NCBI GenBank assembly: GCA_030430455.1
Contig: JAUIJB010000040.1
Coordinates: 1 to 35,488, forward strand
Direction of reading: 5' to 3'
DNA from: Verrucomicrobiia bacterium
Lineage (GTDB): Bacteria; Verrucomicrobiota; Verrucomicrobiia; Verrucomicrobiales; Akkermansiaceae
DNA length: 35,488 bases
This document shows, piece after piece, positions 1 through 7,133 of the stretch (position 1 is its first letter; each line of letters opens with the position of its first letter). Both the position numbers and the translations under genes were made by a program. The notes under the pieces are model-generated. The model saw only the letters and a list, made by a program, of their open reading frames with translations. It did no database searches and was not told where the DNA came from.

Positions 1-72
1 GCGCGGCCGATCGGAGAGACCGATGCACCGCTGTTCTCGCTGCGCGCCCTCAAGGTCCAGGCGGTGGAATGA
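1..72 (+). CDS. C-terminal fragment of an unidentified protein
   Basis: Frame 1 is open from the window edge to a TGA at 70-72 and encodes 23 residues ending LRALKVQAVE. Almost every third codon position is G or C, as in the certain genes of this window, which supports real coding. Only the tail is present, so no function can be given. The following 206 bases up to the convergent BCCT gene show no convincing gene or terminator. Confidence 0.45.
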   Translation, partial: ARPIGETDAPLFSLRALKVQAVE

Positions 73-278
73 AGAGGCGGCTATGGTCCTGATGAACGGT
101 GGAATGTGCTCGACCCCCGTTGCAATCGCCTTCGGAAGAGAATGGGTCCATGTCCGGCGGAAACAAGGCGAGTGGCTTCCGCTCGGGTCTCCGCTTGGGC
201 CGGCGCTCGGGCTGGCGCGCTCCGTGCTTTGCTTCGGTTCGTTGATGATCTCGTGGATCGGCGCTCCGCGACTTACTG

Positions 279-1880
279 CTATCCGTCTCGGCGCGTACTC
301 TGCTCGGCCCGAAGCCCCTTGAACAGGCAGAAGGCCATGACCAGCAGGGCGAGGGCGAAGGGCAAGCCGGTGGTGATGGCGGCCGACTGGAGGGCCTTGA
401 GGCCGCCGGCGAAGAGCAGGGCGGCGGCGACGGCCCCCTCGAGGAGGGCCCAGAAGACCTTCTGGATCACCGGCGGCTTGGGGTGGCCGCCACCGGTGAT
501 GGTGTCGATGACCAGCGAGCCGGAGTCCGACGAGGTGATGAAGAAGGTGATCACCACGATCACCGCCAGGCCGCTGGTCAGCCGGGACAGCGGGTAGTGC
601 TCGAAGAGCTTGAAGATCGCGGTGCTGAGGTTCTCGTTGACCGCGGCGAGGATGCCGCCGCCGTTTGCGAGCTCCTCGTGCAGCGCTGAGTTCCCGAAGA
701 CCGTGAGCCAGAGGAAGGTGAGCAGGGTGGGGACGATGAGCACGCCGAGGGCGAACTCGCGGATTGTGCGGCCGCGCGAGATGCGGGCGATGAACATGCC
801 GACGAAGGGCGACCAACTGATCCACCAGCCCCAGTAGAAGATCGTCCAGGAGTGCTGCCAGCCACCCGGGTTGTCGTCGCCGACGCGGTAGGTCTCGGTC
901 CAGGTCGCCAGCGGCAGCACCCGCGACAGGTAGTTGCCGAGATTCTGGACGATGGCGTCGAGCAGGTGCGAGGTGGGACCGAGGCAGAACACCAGCAGGA
1001 GCAGGCAGCCGGCGAGGATCAGGTTGCCCTGGGAGAGGCGCTTGATGCCGCGGTCGAGCCCGCTGACCACCGAGGCGGTCGCCGCCAGGGTGATGCCGGC
1101 GATGAGGAGCATCTGCACCGTGGTGCCCGCGTCACTGCTGCCCGCGGCGATCCGCTCCGGGAACAGGTAGTGCAGGCCGGAGTTGACCTGGAGCACCCCG
1201 AGGCCGAGGGAGGTGGCGACCCCGAAGAGGGTGGCGACGACCGCGAGGATGTCGATGACATGGCCGCCGATCCCGCGGACCCGCTCGCCGAGGATCGGGT
1301 AGAAGGTCGAGCGGATGGTGATCGGCAGGCTCCGGTTGAAGGCGAAGTAGGCGATCGAGCAACCGACCAGCGCGTAGATCCCCCACGCATGCAGTCCCCA
1401 GTGGTAGAAGGTGATGAGCATCGCCTCCCGCGCCGCCTCCGGCGACCCGCTGGAGAGGATGCCCGGGGGCGAGCCGAAGTGGTTCATCGGCTCGGCGACC
1501 GACCAGAACATCAGGCCGATGCCCATCCCCGCCGAGAACAGCATGGCGAACCAGGCGCCGCGGCTGTAGTCGGGCTTGCAGTCCGCGCCGCCGAGCCGGA
1601 TGCGGCCGAAGCGCGAGAAGATGAGCACGCCGACCGAGACGAGCAGCAGGTTGGCGGTGAGGATGTAGAACCAGCCGAAGTTGGTCGCGATCCAGCCGAG
1701 GGTCGCCGAGAACAGTTCCTCGGTGGCGGCGGCATCGGCCCGCGCCGAGAGGAACCCCCAGAGGGTGAAGCCGAGGATGAGCAGCGCGGAGACCGGGAAG
1801 ACGACCGGGTGGAACTCCAGCGGCCCGAGCTTCACGAAATCCGGCTCGAGCCCGCCGTGACGCTTCCCGCGTTTGCTCAT
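279..1880 (-). CDS. BCCT family betaine/choline/carnitine transporter
   Basis: A 533-residue secondary transporter of the betaine-choline-carnitine family, an inner-membrane carrier that takes up compatible solutes with sodium or protons. The family signature is clear: GMGIGLMFWSVAEP at about 118-131, aromatic residues W161/W166/Y169 in the helix that carries the substrate box, and SWTIFYWGWW at about 344-353. The length fits the roughly 12-helix core with short termini; the long C-terminal osmosensory tail of BetP is absent. It starts 9 bases after the dimethylglycine methyltransferase stop, without a visible Shine-Dalgarno sequence, and is therefore probably the third gene of the betaine operon. 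Context favours glycine betaine, or a precursor such as sarcosine or dimethylglycine, as substrate; that is inference. Confidence 0.95.
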   Translation of the reverse strand: MSKRGKRHGGLEPDFVKLGPLEFHPVVFPVSALLILGFTLWGFLSARADAAATEELFSATLGWIATNFGWFYILTANLLLVSVGVLIFSRFGRIRLGGADCKPDYSRGAWFAMLFSAGMGIGLMFWSVAEPMNHFGSPPGILSSGSPEAAREAMLITFYHWGLHAWGIYALVGCSIAYFAFNRSLPITIRSTFYPILGERVRGIGGHVIDILAVVATLFGVATSLGLGVLQVNSGLHYLFPERIAAGSSDAGTTVQMLLIAGITLAATASVVSGLDRGIKRLSQGNLILAGCLLLLVFCLGPTSHLLDAIVQNLGNYLSRVLPLATWTETYRVGDDNPGGWQHSWTIFYWGWWISWSPFVGMFIARISRGRTIREFALGVLIVPTLLTFLWLTVFGNSALHEELANGGGILAAVNENLSTAIFKLFEHYPLSRLTSGLAVIVVITFFITSSDSGSLVIDTITGGGHPKPPVIQKVFWALLEGAVAAALLFAGGLKALQSAAITTGLPFALALLVMAFCLFKGLRAEQSTRRDG

Positions 1881-1889
1881 CGGCGTGGC

Positions 1890-2732
1890 TCAGGCGGGCT
1901 TGCGGAAGTGCAGGATGCCCCAGTCGAGCGCGCCTTTCGAGCCGGCCTCGATCCAGTGGCGCAGGCCCTTCTTCATGCGCTCGACGTAGTCGCCGCTGAT
2001 CTGGTCGGCCACCTCGCCGCCGCGCTTCTCGAGCTCCTCGAGCACGCGGCTGTAGTGGCGCACCAGGCAGTCGGGGCGCCCGTCGAGGTCGACCGTCTCC
2101 CAGCCGAGCTCCGCGGCGTAGCCCTTGTACTTGTCGACCGAGCCCATCGAGGGCAGGTGGATGCGGGCGAGCACGGGCTCGAGGAGCTCCGGGTCGACGC
2201 CCTCCCGCTGCATCGGGTCGGTGAAGATGAAGCCGCCGCCGGGCCTGAGCACCCGGTCGACCTCCTCGAACACGCGCCGGCGCCGGCCGCTGTGGAGGAT
2301 CGAGTCCTGGCACCAGACCTGGTCGAAGGACGCGTCGGGGAAGGGGAGTTCCTCGAAGTTGCCGTCGTGGACGTCGATGAGGTCGGCGAGGCCCTGCGCG
2401 GCGGTCATCGCCCGGTTGCGCTCGTTCTGCACGGCGCTGAGGTTGAGGCAGGTGACGTGGATCCCGCGCTCGCGGGCGATCACGCGGGCCGAGCCGCCGT
2501 AGCCGGCGCCGATGTCGAGAAGCCGCCCCTCCGCGGGCAGCGCCGGGATGCGCGAGAGCATGGTGTCGACCGTGCGCCGGCTGGCGTCGAGGATCGGCTC
2601 GTCGGGCGTCTCGTAGATGCCGACGTGGATGTCCTCGCCGCCCCAGATGCGGAAGTAGAAGTTGTCGGCGTCACTGCTGTCGTAGTAGTCGCGGGCGATG
2701 TCCACGACCTGGGAACCGGAGTCGCTGCTCAT
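1890..2732 (-). CDS. sdmt: Sarcosine/dimethylglycine N-methyltransferase
   Basis: A 280-residue class I SAM-dependent methyltransferase that should carry out the last methylations of the glycine route to betaine (sarcosine to dimethylglycine to glycine betaine). The SAM-binding motif I reads LLDIGAGYGGSARV at about 71-84. It is followed by CQDSILHSGRRRRVFEEV and LRPGGGFIFTDPM, the layout of SDMT-type enzymes. The ATG overlaps the stop of the upstream glycine/sarcosine methyltransferase in an ATGA, and a GGAGGGA sequence lies 7 bases before it, so translation is coupled. The open frame continues upstream but there runs antisense-like through the other gene in a wrong frame, so 2732 is the start. 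The identification rests on family features plus pairing with GSMT. Confidence 0.9.
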   Translation of the reverse strand: MSSDSGSQVVDIARDYYDSSDADNFYFRIWGGEDIHVGIYETPDEPILDASRRTVDTMLSRIPALPAEGRLLDIGAGYGGSARVIARERGIHVTCLNLSAVQNERNRAMTAAQGLADLIDVHDGNFEELPFPDASFDQVWCQDSILHSGRRRRVFEEVDRVLRPGGGFIFTDPMQREGVDPELLEPVLARIHLPSMGSVDKYKGYAAELGWETVDLDGRPDCLVRHYSRVLEELEKRGGEVADQISGDYVERMKKGLRHWIEAGSKGALDWGILHFRKPA

Positions 2733-3589
2733 GCGTCGAGTCCCTCCTTCATCCGGCCCGCGTCCTCCTCCTCGTACTTCTTCTCCGCGATGTGGATGTA
2801 GAAGTCGGGGTTCGACTTGCGGTGGGTCTCCTGGAAGTCGGCGAAGGTGCGCACGCGCTGGAAGCCGACCTCGAACATCATGCGCTCGACGTAGGCGCGT
2901 CGCAGCGGGAACATGTTGAGGTGGTAGACCGACTTGTCGGGGAACTCGTAGCGGAAGCGGGCCAGGCCCTCGTCGACGTGCTCGGGCTCGGCGCGGACCT
3001 TGTCGCCGCAGTAGTAGTAGGCGTGCTCGCTGGAGAAGCCCTCGTCGAGGATCGAGTCGTAGTTCCGCTGGTCGAGGATCAGGCAGCCGTCGTGGCGCAG
3101 GCAGGCATAGAACTCGGCGAGCGTCTTGCGGCGGTCGCGTTCGTTGAACAGGTGGGTGAAGGAGTTGCCGAGGCAGACGACGGCGTCGAACTTGCCGTAG
3201 ACGTCGCGGTTGAGCCAGCGCCAGTCGGCCTGGACGGTGCGCAGGATGTGGCCCCTCTGGCGGCCGTTCTCGAAGGCCTTGGCGAGCATCTCCGGGCTGC
3301 CGTCGGCGGAGACGACCTCGAATCCGGCGTTGAGGAGGCGCACCGAGTGGAAGCCGGTGCCGGTGGCGACGTCGAGGATCCGGTGGGCGCCGCGTTTCTT
3401 GAGTTCCTCGATGAAGAAGTCGCCCTCGCTCTTGGCGCGGGCGTCCCAGTCGATGAGTTCGTCCCACTTGTCGACGAACCCGCGGACGTATTCGTCCTTG
3501 TACTTTCCGGTTTCGCGGACCTCGGTGGGCTTGTCGCCGTAGTCCTGGCGGACTTCGTCGTCCGCGATCTTCTTGGTGGTATGTGACAT
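2729..3589 (-). CDS. gsmt: Glycine/sarcosine N-methyltransferase
   Basis: A 286-residue SAM-dependent methyltransferase that starts the pathway glycine to sarcosine to dimethylglycine. Motif I is ILDVATGTGFHSVRLL at about 71-86, followed by the acidic residue of VVSADGSPEM. The N-terminal VRQDYGDKP and the DKWDELIDWDARAKSE stretch match bacterial GSMT proteins. The frame could begin at 3727, but the extra 46 residues do not look like the family. The ATG at 3589, followed by SHTTKKIADDEV, gives the usual length. No good Shine-Dalgarno sequence precedes it. It is first in the operon with sdmt and the BCCT carrier; the three steps together use three SAM per betaine. Confidence 0.9.
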   Translation of the reverse strand: MSHTTKKIADDEVRQDYGDKPTEVRETGKYKDEYVRGFVDKWDELIDWDARAKSEGDFFIEELKKRGAHRILDVATGTGFHSVRLLNAGFEVVSADGSPEMLAKAFENGRQRGHILRTVQADWRWLNRDVYGKFDAVVCLGNSFTHLFNERDRRKTLAEFYACLRHDGCLILDQRNYDSILDEGFSSEHAYYYCGDKVRAEPEHVDEGLARFRYEFPDKSVYHLNMFPLRRAYVERMMFEVGFQRVRTFADFQETHRKSNPDFYIHIAEKKYEEEDAGRMKEGLDA

Positions 3590-3949
3590 GACAATGACAG
3601 GCTGGCCCGCCCGGGTGGGCGGAGCGTTCGGGATGGTTTCGACACGCACCGACAATAATCCCATCAGGGGGTGCGTGGCGCAAAACGTGACGTGTGTTTC
3701 GCGGCTGACTGTGTGACCCAAGGACACGGTGTCGCGCGGTCGAGGTCAAGCAGCGACCCGGGCGGTGGGTTCCGGATGGTCGTTCGTGCGCCTGTCCGGA
3801 TCATGTGCCAGCCCCCTTGGCGTATGGTCTGGAGCGCCTTCCGAAGTCGCCCTGAATGGATCGTCGAAAACCGCGTAAAACATCGCGGAGGCGGGCTGCG
3901 ATGGGGATGGAACCCGATGCTTTCTCCCTTCAGCGGGGCGATGTCGCGT
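3590..3949. other. 360-base intergenic region upstream of gsmt
   Basis: This separates the gsmt start from the polX stop, both on the minus strand. It must hold the promoter of the betaine operon (candidates listed separately) and the end of the dnaX-polX transcript. No clear intrinsic terminator with a T-run and no coding signal were found. Confidence 0.5.
3721..3749 (-). promoter_or_regulatory. Candidate promoter of the betaine operon
   Basis: On the minus strand TTGACC (3749-3744) and TGTCCT (3726-3721) are separated by 17 bases, about 130 bases before the gsmt start. The -35 is good and the -10 poor. A second candidate nearer the gene is TTGCGC (3683-3678), 18 bases, then ATTATT (3659-3654). 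Neither can be preferred from sequence alone. Confidence 0.25.
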
Positions 3950-5701
3950 TCAACGCCGGGCCTTCGGGGTGTCGAGATACTCCTTCACCTCGTCGAGCCC
4001 GCGCGTGTTGAGCACATCCCGCCTCCGCAGCCATCCCTTGGCGGCGACGCTGGCGCCGAGGCGGAGGAACTGGAGCTGCCCGGGGCGGTGGGCGTCGGGG
4101 TTGATCGAGCACAGCACGCCCTTGTCGCGGGCGCGCCGCCACCAGCGCCAGTCCATGTCGAAGCGCTTCGGGTTGCAGTTGAGCTCGATGATGGTGCGGG
4201 TCTCCGCGGCGCAGTCGATGAGCTTCTCGTGGTTGACCGCGTAGGCGTCGCGGCGGAGCAGGATGCGGCCGGTGAGGTGGCCGATCATGGTGACGTGCTC
4301 GTTCTCCATCGCGCGGACCAGCCGGCGGGTCATCTCCTTCTCGTCGAGGGTGAACGAGGAGTGGATCGAGGCGACGCAGTAGTCGAGCGTGGCGAGGGTG
4401 TCGTCGGAGAAGTCGAGCGAGCCGTCCTTGAGGATGTCGACCTCGGTACCGGCGAAGAGCCACAGGCCGTCGCCGTGCTCCCGGTTCCAGCCCCGGATCG
4501 CCTCGACCTGGGCGGCGAGGCGCTCCTCGTCGAGGCCGTTGGCCTGGAACGAGGCCTTCGAGTGGTCGGCGATGCCGAGGTAGCACAGGCCGAGGTCGCG
4601 CGCCGCCGTCGCCATTTCCTCGAGCGAGGCGTGGCCGTCGGAGGCGGTGGTGTGGTTGTGGAAGGTGCCGCGGAGGTTCTCCCAGTGGATCGGCTCGGGC
4701 AGTTCGCCGGAATCGGCGGCCTCGATCTCGCCGCGGTTCTCGCGCAGCTCGGGCGGGATGAAGTCGAGCCCGAGGGCCTTGTAGATCCCGCGTTCGTCCT
4801 CGACCTCCGGGATTGCGGTGCCGGCGGACCCGTCGCTGGCGGTGAAGCCGTACTCGTTGAGCGAGAGTCCCTGCCTGAGCGCCCGCGAGCGCAGCGCGAC
4901 GTTGTGCTCCTTGCTGCCGGTGAAGTACTGCAGGGCGAAGGGGAACTGTTCCATCGACACCGCCCGCAGGTCGGCCTGCTGGCCGTTGTCGAGCCGGATC
5001 GAGCACTTGGTGTCGCCGTGGACGATCACCTCGCTGGCGAAGGGAGCCCCGGCGAAGAAGGCGGTGAGCTCCTTCGGCTGCGAGGTGGCGGCGATGAAGT
5101 CGAGGTCGCCGATGGTCTCGCGCGAGCGGCGCAGGGAGCCGGCCGACCGGGCGAGGAGGGTCGCGGGATGCCCGGCGAGGGCGTCGAGGATGGCCTCGGC
5201 CGCCGCGGCGGACTCGTCGAGCCGGTAGCGCTCGGCGAAGTGCTCGCGGCGCTGGATCGCCTCGAGCAGCTTGGACGCGGTCTTCTTGCCGAAGCCGGAG
5301 AGGTCGGCGACGGAGCCGTCGTCGCAGGCCTTGCGGAGGGCGTCGATCGAGTCGAGGCCGAGCTCGCGGTGCAGGGCGCCGACCTTTTTCGGTCCCAGCC
5401 CCTCGATCTCGAAGAGCTCGAAGAAGCCGTCGGGGTAGTCGTCGCGGAGCTTGCGGTGGAACTCGAGCTTCCCGGTGGTCACCAGCTCGTGGATCTTCTC
5501 CTGCAGGGCCTTGCCGATGCCCTTGATGCCGTCGAGCTCGTTGTCGCGGGCGAGCGCGACGATGTCCGCGTCGTGGTCGCGGACGATCTCGGCTCCCTGG
5601 CGGTAGGCGCGGGTCTTGAAGGGGTTCTCGCCGCGGACCTCGAGGAGCAGGGCGATCTCGTCGAGCACCCGGGCGATCTCATCTCGGCTGATCTCGGTCA
5701 T
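3950..5701 (-). CDS. polX: Family X DNA polymerase with PHP domain (PolX)
   Basis: A 583-residue DNA polymerase/3'-5' exonuclease of the bacterial PolX type, used for gap filling in base excision repair. The order is: an N-terminal 8 kDa-like domain with helix-hairpin-helix motifs (GIKGIGKALQEKI about 58-70, IEGLGPKKVGAL about 99-110); polymerase palm with GDLDF at about 198-202 and a later ADLR that should supply the third catalytic aspartate; and a C-terminal PHP phosphoesterase domain with FHNHTTASDG at about 347-356, GIADHS and INPDAH metal-binding motifs. The frame stays open upstream to 6748, but that stretch lies on top of the EEP gene in another frame. The ATG at 5701, followed by TEISRDEIARVLDEIA, matches PolX N-termini. 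It is the last gene of a dnaX-led operon. Confidence 0.95.
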   Translation of the reverse strand: MTEISRDEIARVLDEIALLLEVRGENPFKTRAYRQGAEIVRDHDADIVALARDNELDGIKGIGKALQEKIHELVTTGKLEFHRKLRDDYPDGFFELFEIEGLGPKKVGALHRELGLDSIDALRKACDDGSVADLSGFGKKTASKLLEAIQRREHFAERYRLDESAAAAEAILDALAGHPATLLARSAGSLRRSRETIGDLDFIAATSQPKELTAFFAGAPFASEVIVHGDTKCSIRLDNGQQADLRAVSMEQFPFALQYFTGSKEHNVALRSRALRQGLSLNEYGFTASDGSAGTAIPEVEDERGIYKALGLDFIPPELRENRGEIEAADSGELPEPIHWENLRGTFHNHTTASDGHASLEEMATAARDLGLCYLGIADHSKASFQANGLDEERLAAQVEAIRGWNREHGDGLWLFAGTEVDILKDGSLDFSDDTLATLDYCVASIHSSFTLDEKEMTRRLVRAMENEHVTMIGHLTGRILLRRDAYAVNHEKLIDCAAETRTIIELNCNPKRFDMDWRWWRRARDKGVLCSINPDAHRPGQLQFLRLGASVAAKGWLRRRDVLNTRGLDEVKEYLDTPKARR

Positions 5702-5704
5702 GGT

Positions 5705-5742
5705 GGGAGGGCGGGTGGAAGTCGGGGGAGGGCGGGTGGAAG
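5705..5742 (-). repeat. 17-bp direct repeat with 21-bp period before polX
   Basis: On the minus strand CTTCCACCCGCCCTCCC occurs twice (5742-5726 and 5721-5705), period 21. The second copy ends 3 bases before the polX ATG, and no Shine-Dalgarno sequence is present. Similar 7-nt-based repeats occur before ybaB and ahcY. Confidence 0.85.
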
Positions 5743-5763
5743 GCGGGAGTGCCCGTCCTTGGG

Positions 5764-6780
5764 CTACTTGAACAGGAGGTCGGCGACGACCATGCGGTGG
5801 TCGCTTCGGCGCGTGGTGACGGCGCGGCAGCGGACCGGCGTGAAATGGCGGGTGGCGTGGATGCGGTCGAGGCGGAAGATCGGGATCCGGCGCTGGTAGG
5901 TGTTGCCCCAGCCGGTGCCGGCCACGACGAAGGCGTCGTCGAAGTCGCGGCGCAGCAGCGACTGGGTGGGATCGGTCGGTGGGGCGTTGAAGTCCCCGGC
6001 GAGGATCACGGCCTGCTCGCCGGGGAAGGCGGTCGTCTGCTCGAGCACGCTGAGCGCGACCGAGAGCTCGATGCCGCGCTCCTCGCGGTGCCGGCGGTGG
6101 GTCGTCCAGCAGTCCGGGTCCCACAGCCGCAGGTCGGTGGCGGCGGAGGAGAGGTGGATGTTGGCGACCTCGATCAGCCGGCCGTCGGGCAGCTCGACGG
6201 TGACGTTGTGGTTGAAGTAGCTGAAGCGCGGGTCGGGGTTGCGCACCTCGCGGGTGATCTTCCAGCGCGTCGCCACGCCGTTCCGGGCGAAGTTGCGGTA
6301 GTCGCCCTGCGGGCCGTAGAGGCGCTCGGAGATCAACTTCAGCTGCGGCGTCGAGGCCTCCTGGATCAGGACGATGTCCGGCTTCCAGCGGGCGATGTCC
6401 TCGGCCGGGTTGCCGAAGCGGAACAGGGCGACGTTGAGCGTGAGGACCCGGATCGGGCGGATTCCGTCGACCTCCCGGGGAGTTCCCGGGCGTGGCTCGT
6501 CGCGGGCCATTCCGGCGATGATCCGGGCCTCGTCCGCGCCGAGCAGGACGGTCAGCGCCCACACGCCGGTCAGGACGAGCGACAGCGGCGCCCGCAGGAA
6601 ATAGAAGGCGGTGCAGGAGAGCACCAGGCCGATCCCGCCCCAGACCCAGATCGGCATCACCGTGAACGCGGCGAGGCCGGCCGGTTGCCGGGCGAAGGCG
6701 TAGACCGTCAGGAGATGCAGCGCGAGCGAGAGGCCGACGAGCGTCCACCCGGCGCGCCGGGACCAGGGGGTGGTGCGCAT
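5764..6780 (-). CDS. Membrane-anchored endonuclease/exonuclease/phosphatase family protein
   Basis: A 338-residue protein of the EEP superfamily (the fold of DNase I, Mg-dependent sphingomyelinases and AP endonucleases). The first 90 or so residues hold about three hydrophobic segments. The catalytic domain follows, with VLTLNVALF, IVLIQEAS (metal-binding Glu), VANIHL, ILAGDFNAPP and the terminal SDHRMVVADL motif. The EndoU-like or phosphodiesterase substrate cannot be told. It lies between ybaB and polX with short gaps (13 and 62 bases). Membrane anchoring with a likely extracytoplasmic catalytic domain makes a direct role in chromosomal DNA repair doubtful. CCGCCC occurs twice in tandem just before the start codon. 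Confidence 0.9.
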   Translation of the reverse strand: MRTTPWSRRAGWTLVGLSLALHLLTVYAFARQPAGLAAFTVMPIWVWGGIGLVLSCTAFYFLRAPLSLVLTGVWALTVLLGADEARIIAGMARDEPRPGTPREVDGIRPIRVLTLNVALFRFGNPAEDIARWKPDIVLIQEASTPQLKLISERLYGPQGDYRNFARNGVATRWKITREVRNPDPRFSYFNHNVTVELPDGRLIEVANIHLSSAATDLRLWDPDCWTTHRRHREERGIELSVALSVLEQTTAFPGEQAVILAGDFNAPPTDPTQSLLRRDFDDAFVVAGTGWGNTYQRRIPIFRLDRIHATRHFTPVRCRAVTTRRSDHRMVVADLLFK

Positions 6781-6793
6781 GGGCGGGGGCGGA

Positions 6794-7099
6794 TCAGAGG
6801 CCGGGCATGCCCATGCCGCCGGTCAGCTTGCCCATCTCGTCGGCGGCCGCCTTCTTGCCCTTGGCGATGGCTTCCTGGACGCCCTTGAGGACGAGGTCCT
6901 GGAGGAATTCGACGTCGTCGGGGGCGACGAGGGACGGGTCGATGGTGATCGACTTCACGTCGCCGGCGCCGTTCGCGACGACGGTGACCTTGTCGCCGCC
7001 GACCTTGGCTTCGAAGTCCTGGGCGGCGAGTTCCTCCTGCTTGGCGAGCATGCCGGCCTGCATCTGCTGGGCCTGCTTCATCATCTTGGCAATGTTCAT
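6794..7099 (-). CDS. ybaB: YbaB/EbfC family nucleoid-associated protein
   Basis: A 101-residue DNA-binding protein of the YbaB/EbfC family. The N-terminal MNIAKMMKQAQQMQAGM, the central GDKVTVVANGAGDVKSITIDP and the C-terminal acidic/Lys helix are all typical, as is the length. These dimers bind DNA with low specificity. Its place directly after dnaX is the classical dnaX-ybaB-recR arrangement, but recR is replaced here by an EEP protein. The frame is open to 7201, but the family N-terminus starts at 7099. No Shine-Dalgarno sequence; a 7-nt tandem repeat lies 8 bases before the ATG. Confidence 0.93.
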   Translation of the reverse strand: MNIAKMMKQAQQMQAGMLAKQEELAAQDFEAKVGGDKVTVVANGAGDVKSITIDPSLVAPDDVEFLQDLVLKGVQEAIAKGKKAAADEMGKLTGGMGMPGL

Positions 7100-7107
7100 G
7101 GTAATTT

Positions 7108-7128
7108 CGAGTGACGAGTGACGAGTGA
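7108..7128 (-). repeat. Three tandem 7-nt repeats before ybaB
   Basis: On the plus strand CGAGTGA occurs three times without interruption (7108-7114, 7115-7121, 7122-7128). This is TCACTCG on the coding strand. The array fills most of the 34-base gap between the dnaX stop and the ybaB start. Confidence 0.9.
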
Positions 7129-7133
7129 CTCCA

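Noticed and set aside
1890..3749. A 619-codon frame covering both betaine methyltransferases
   Set aside because: Only its last 280 codons are SDMT. The rest is a wrong-frame reading of GSMT.
3950..6748. A single 932-codon frame that would fuse an N-terminal domain to PolX
   Set aside because: Before the PolX start the frame is Arg/Pro-rich and overlaps the EEP gene, which has clear motifs in another frame.
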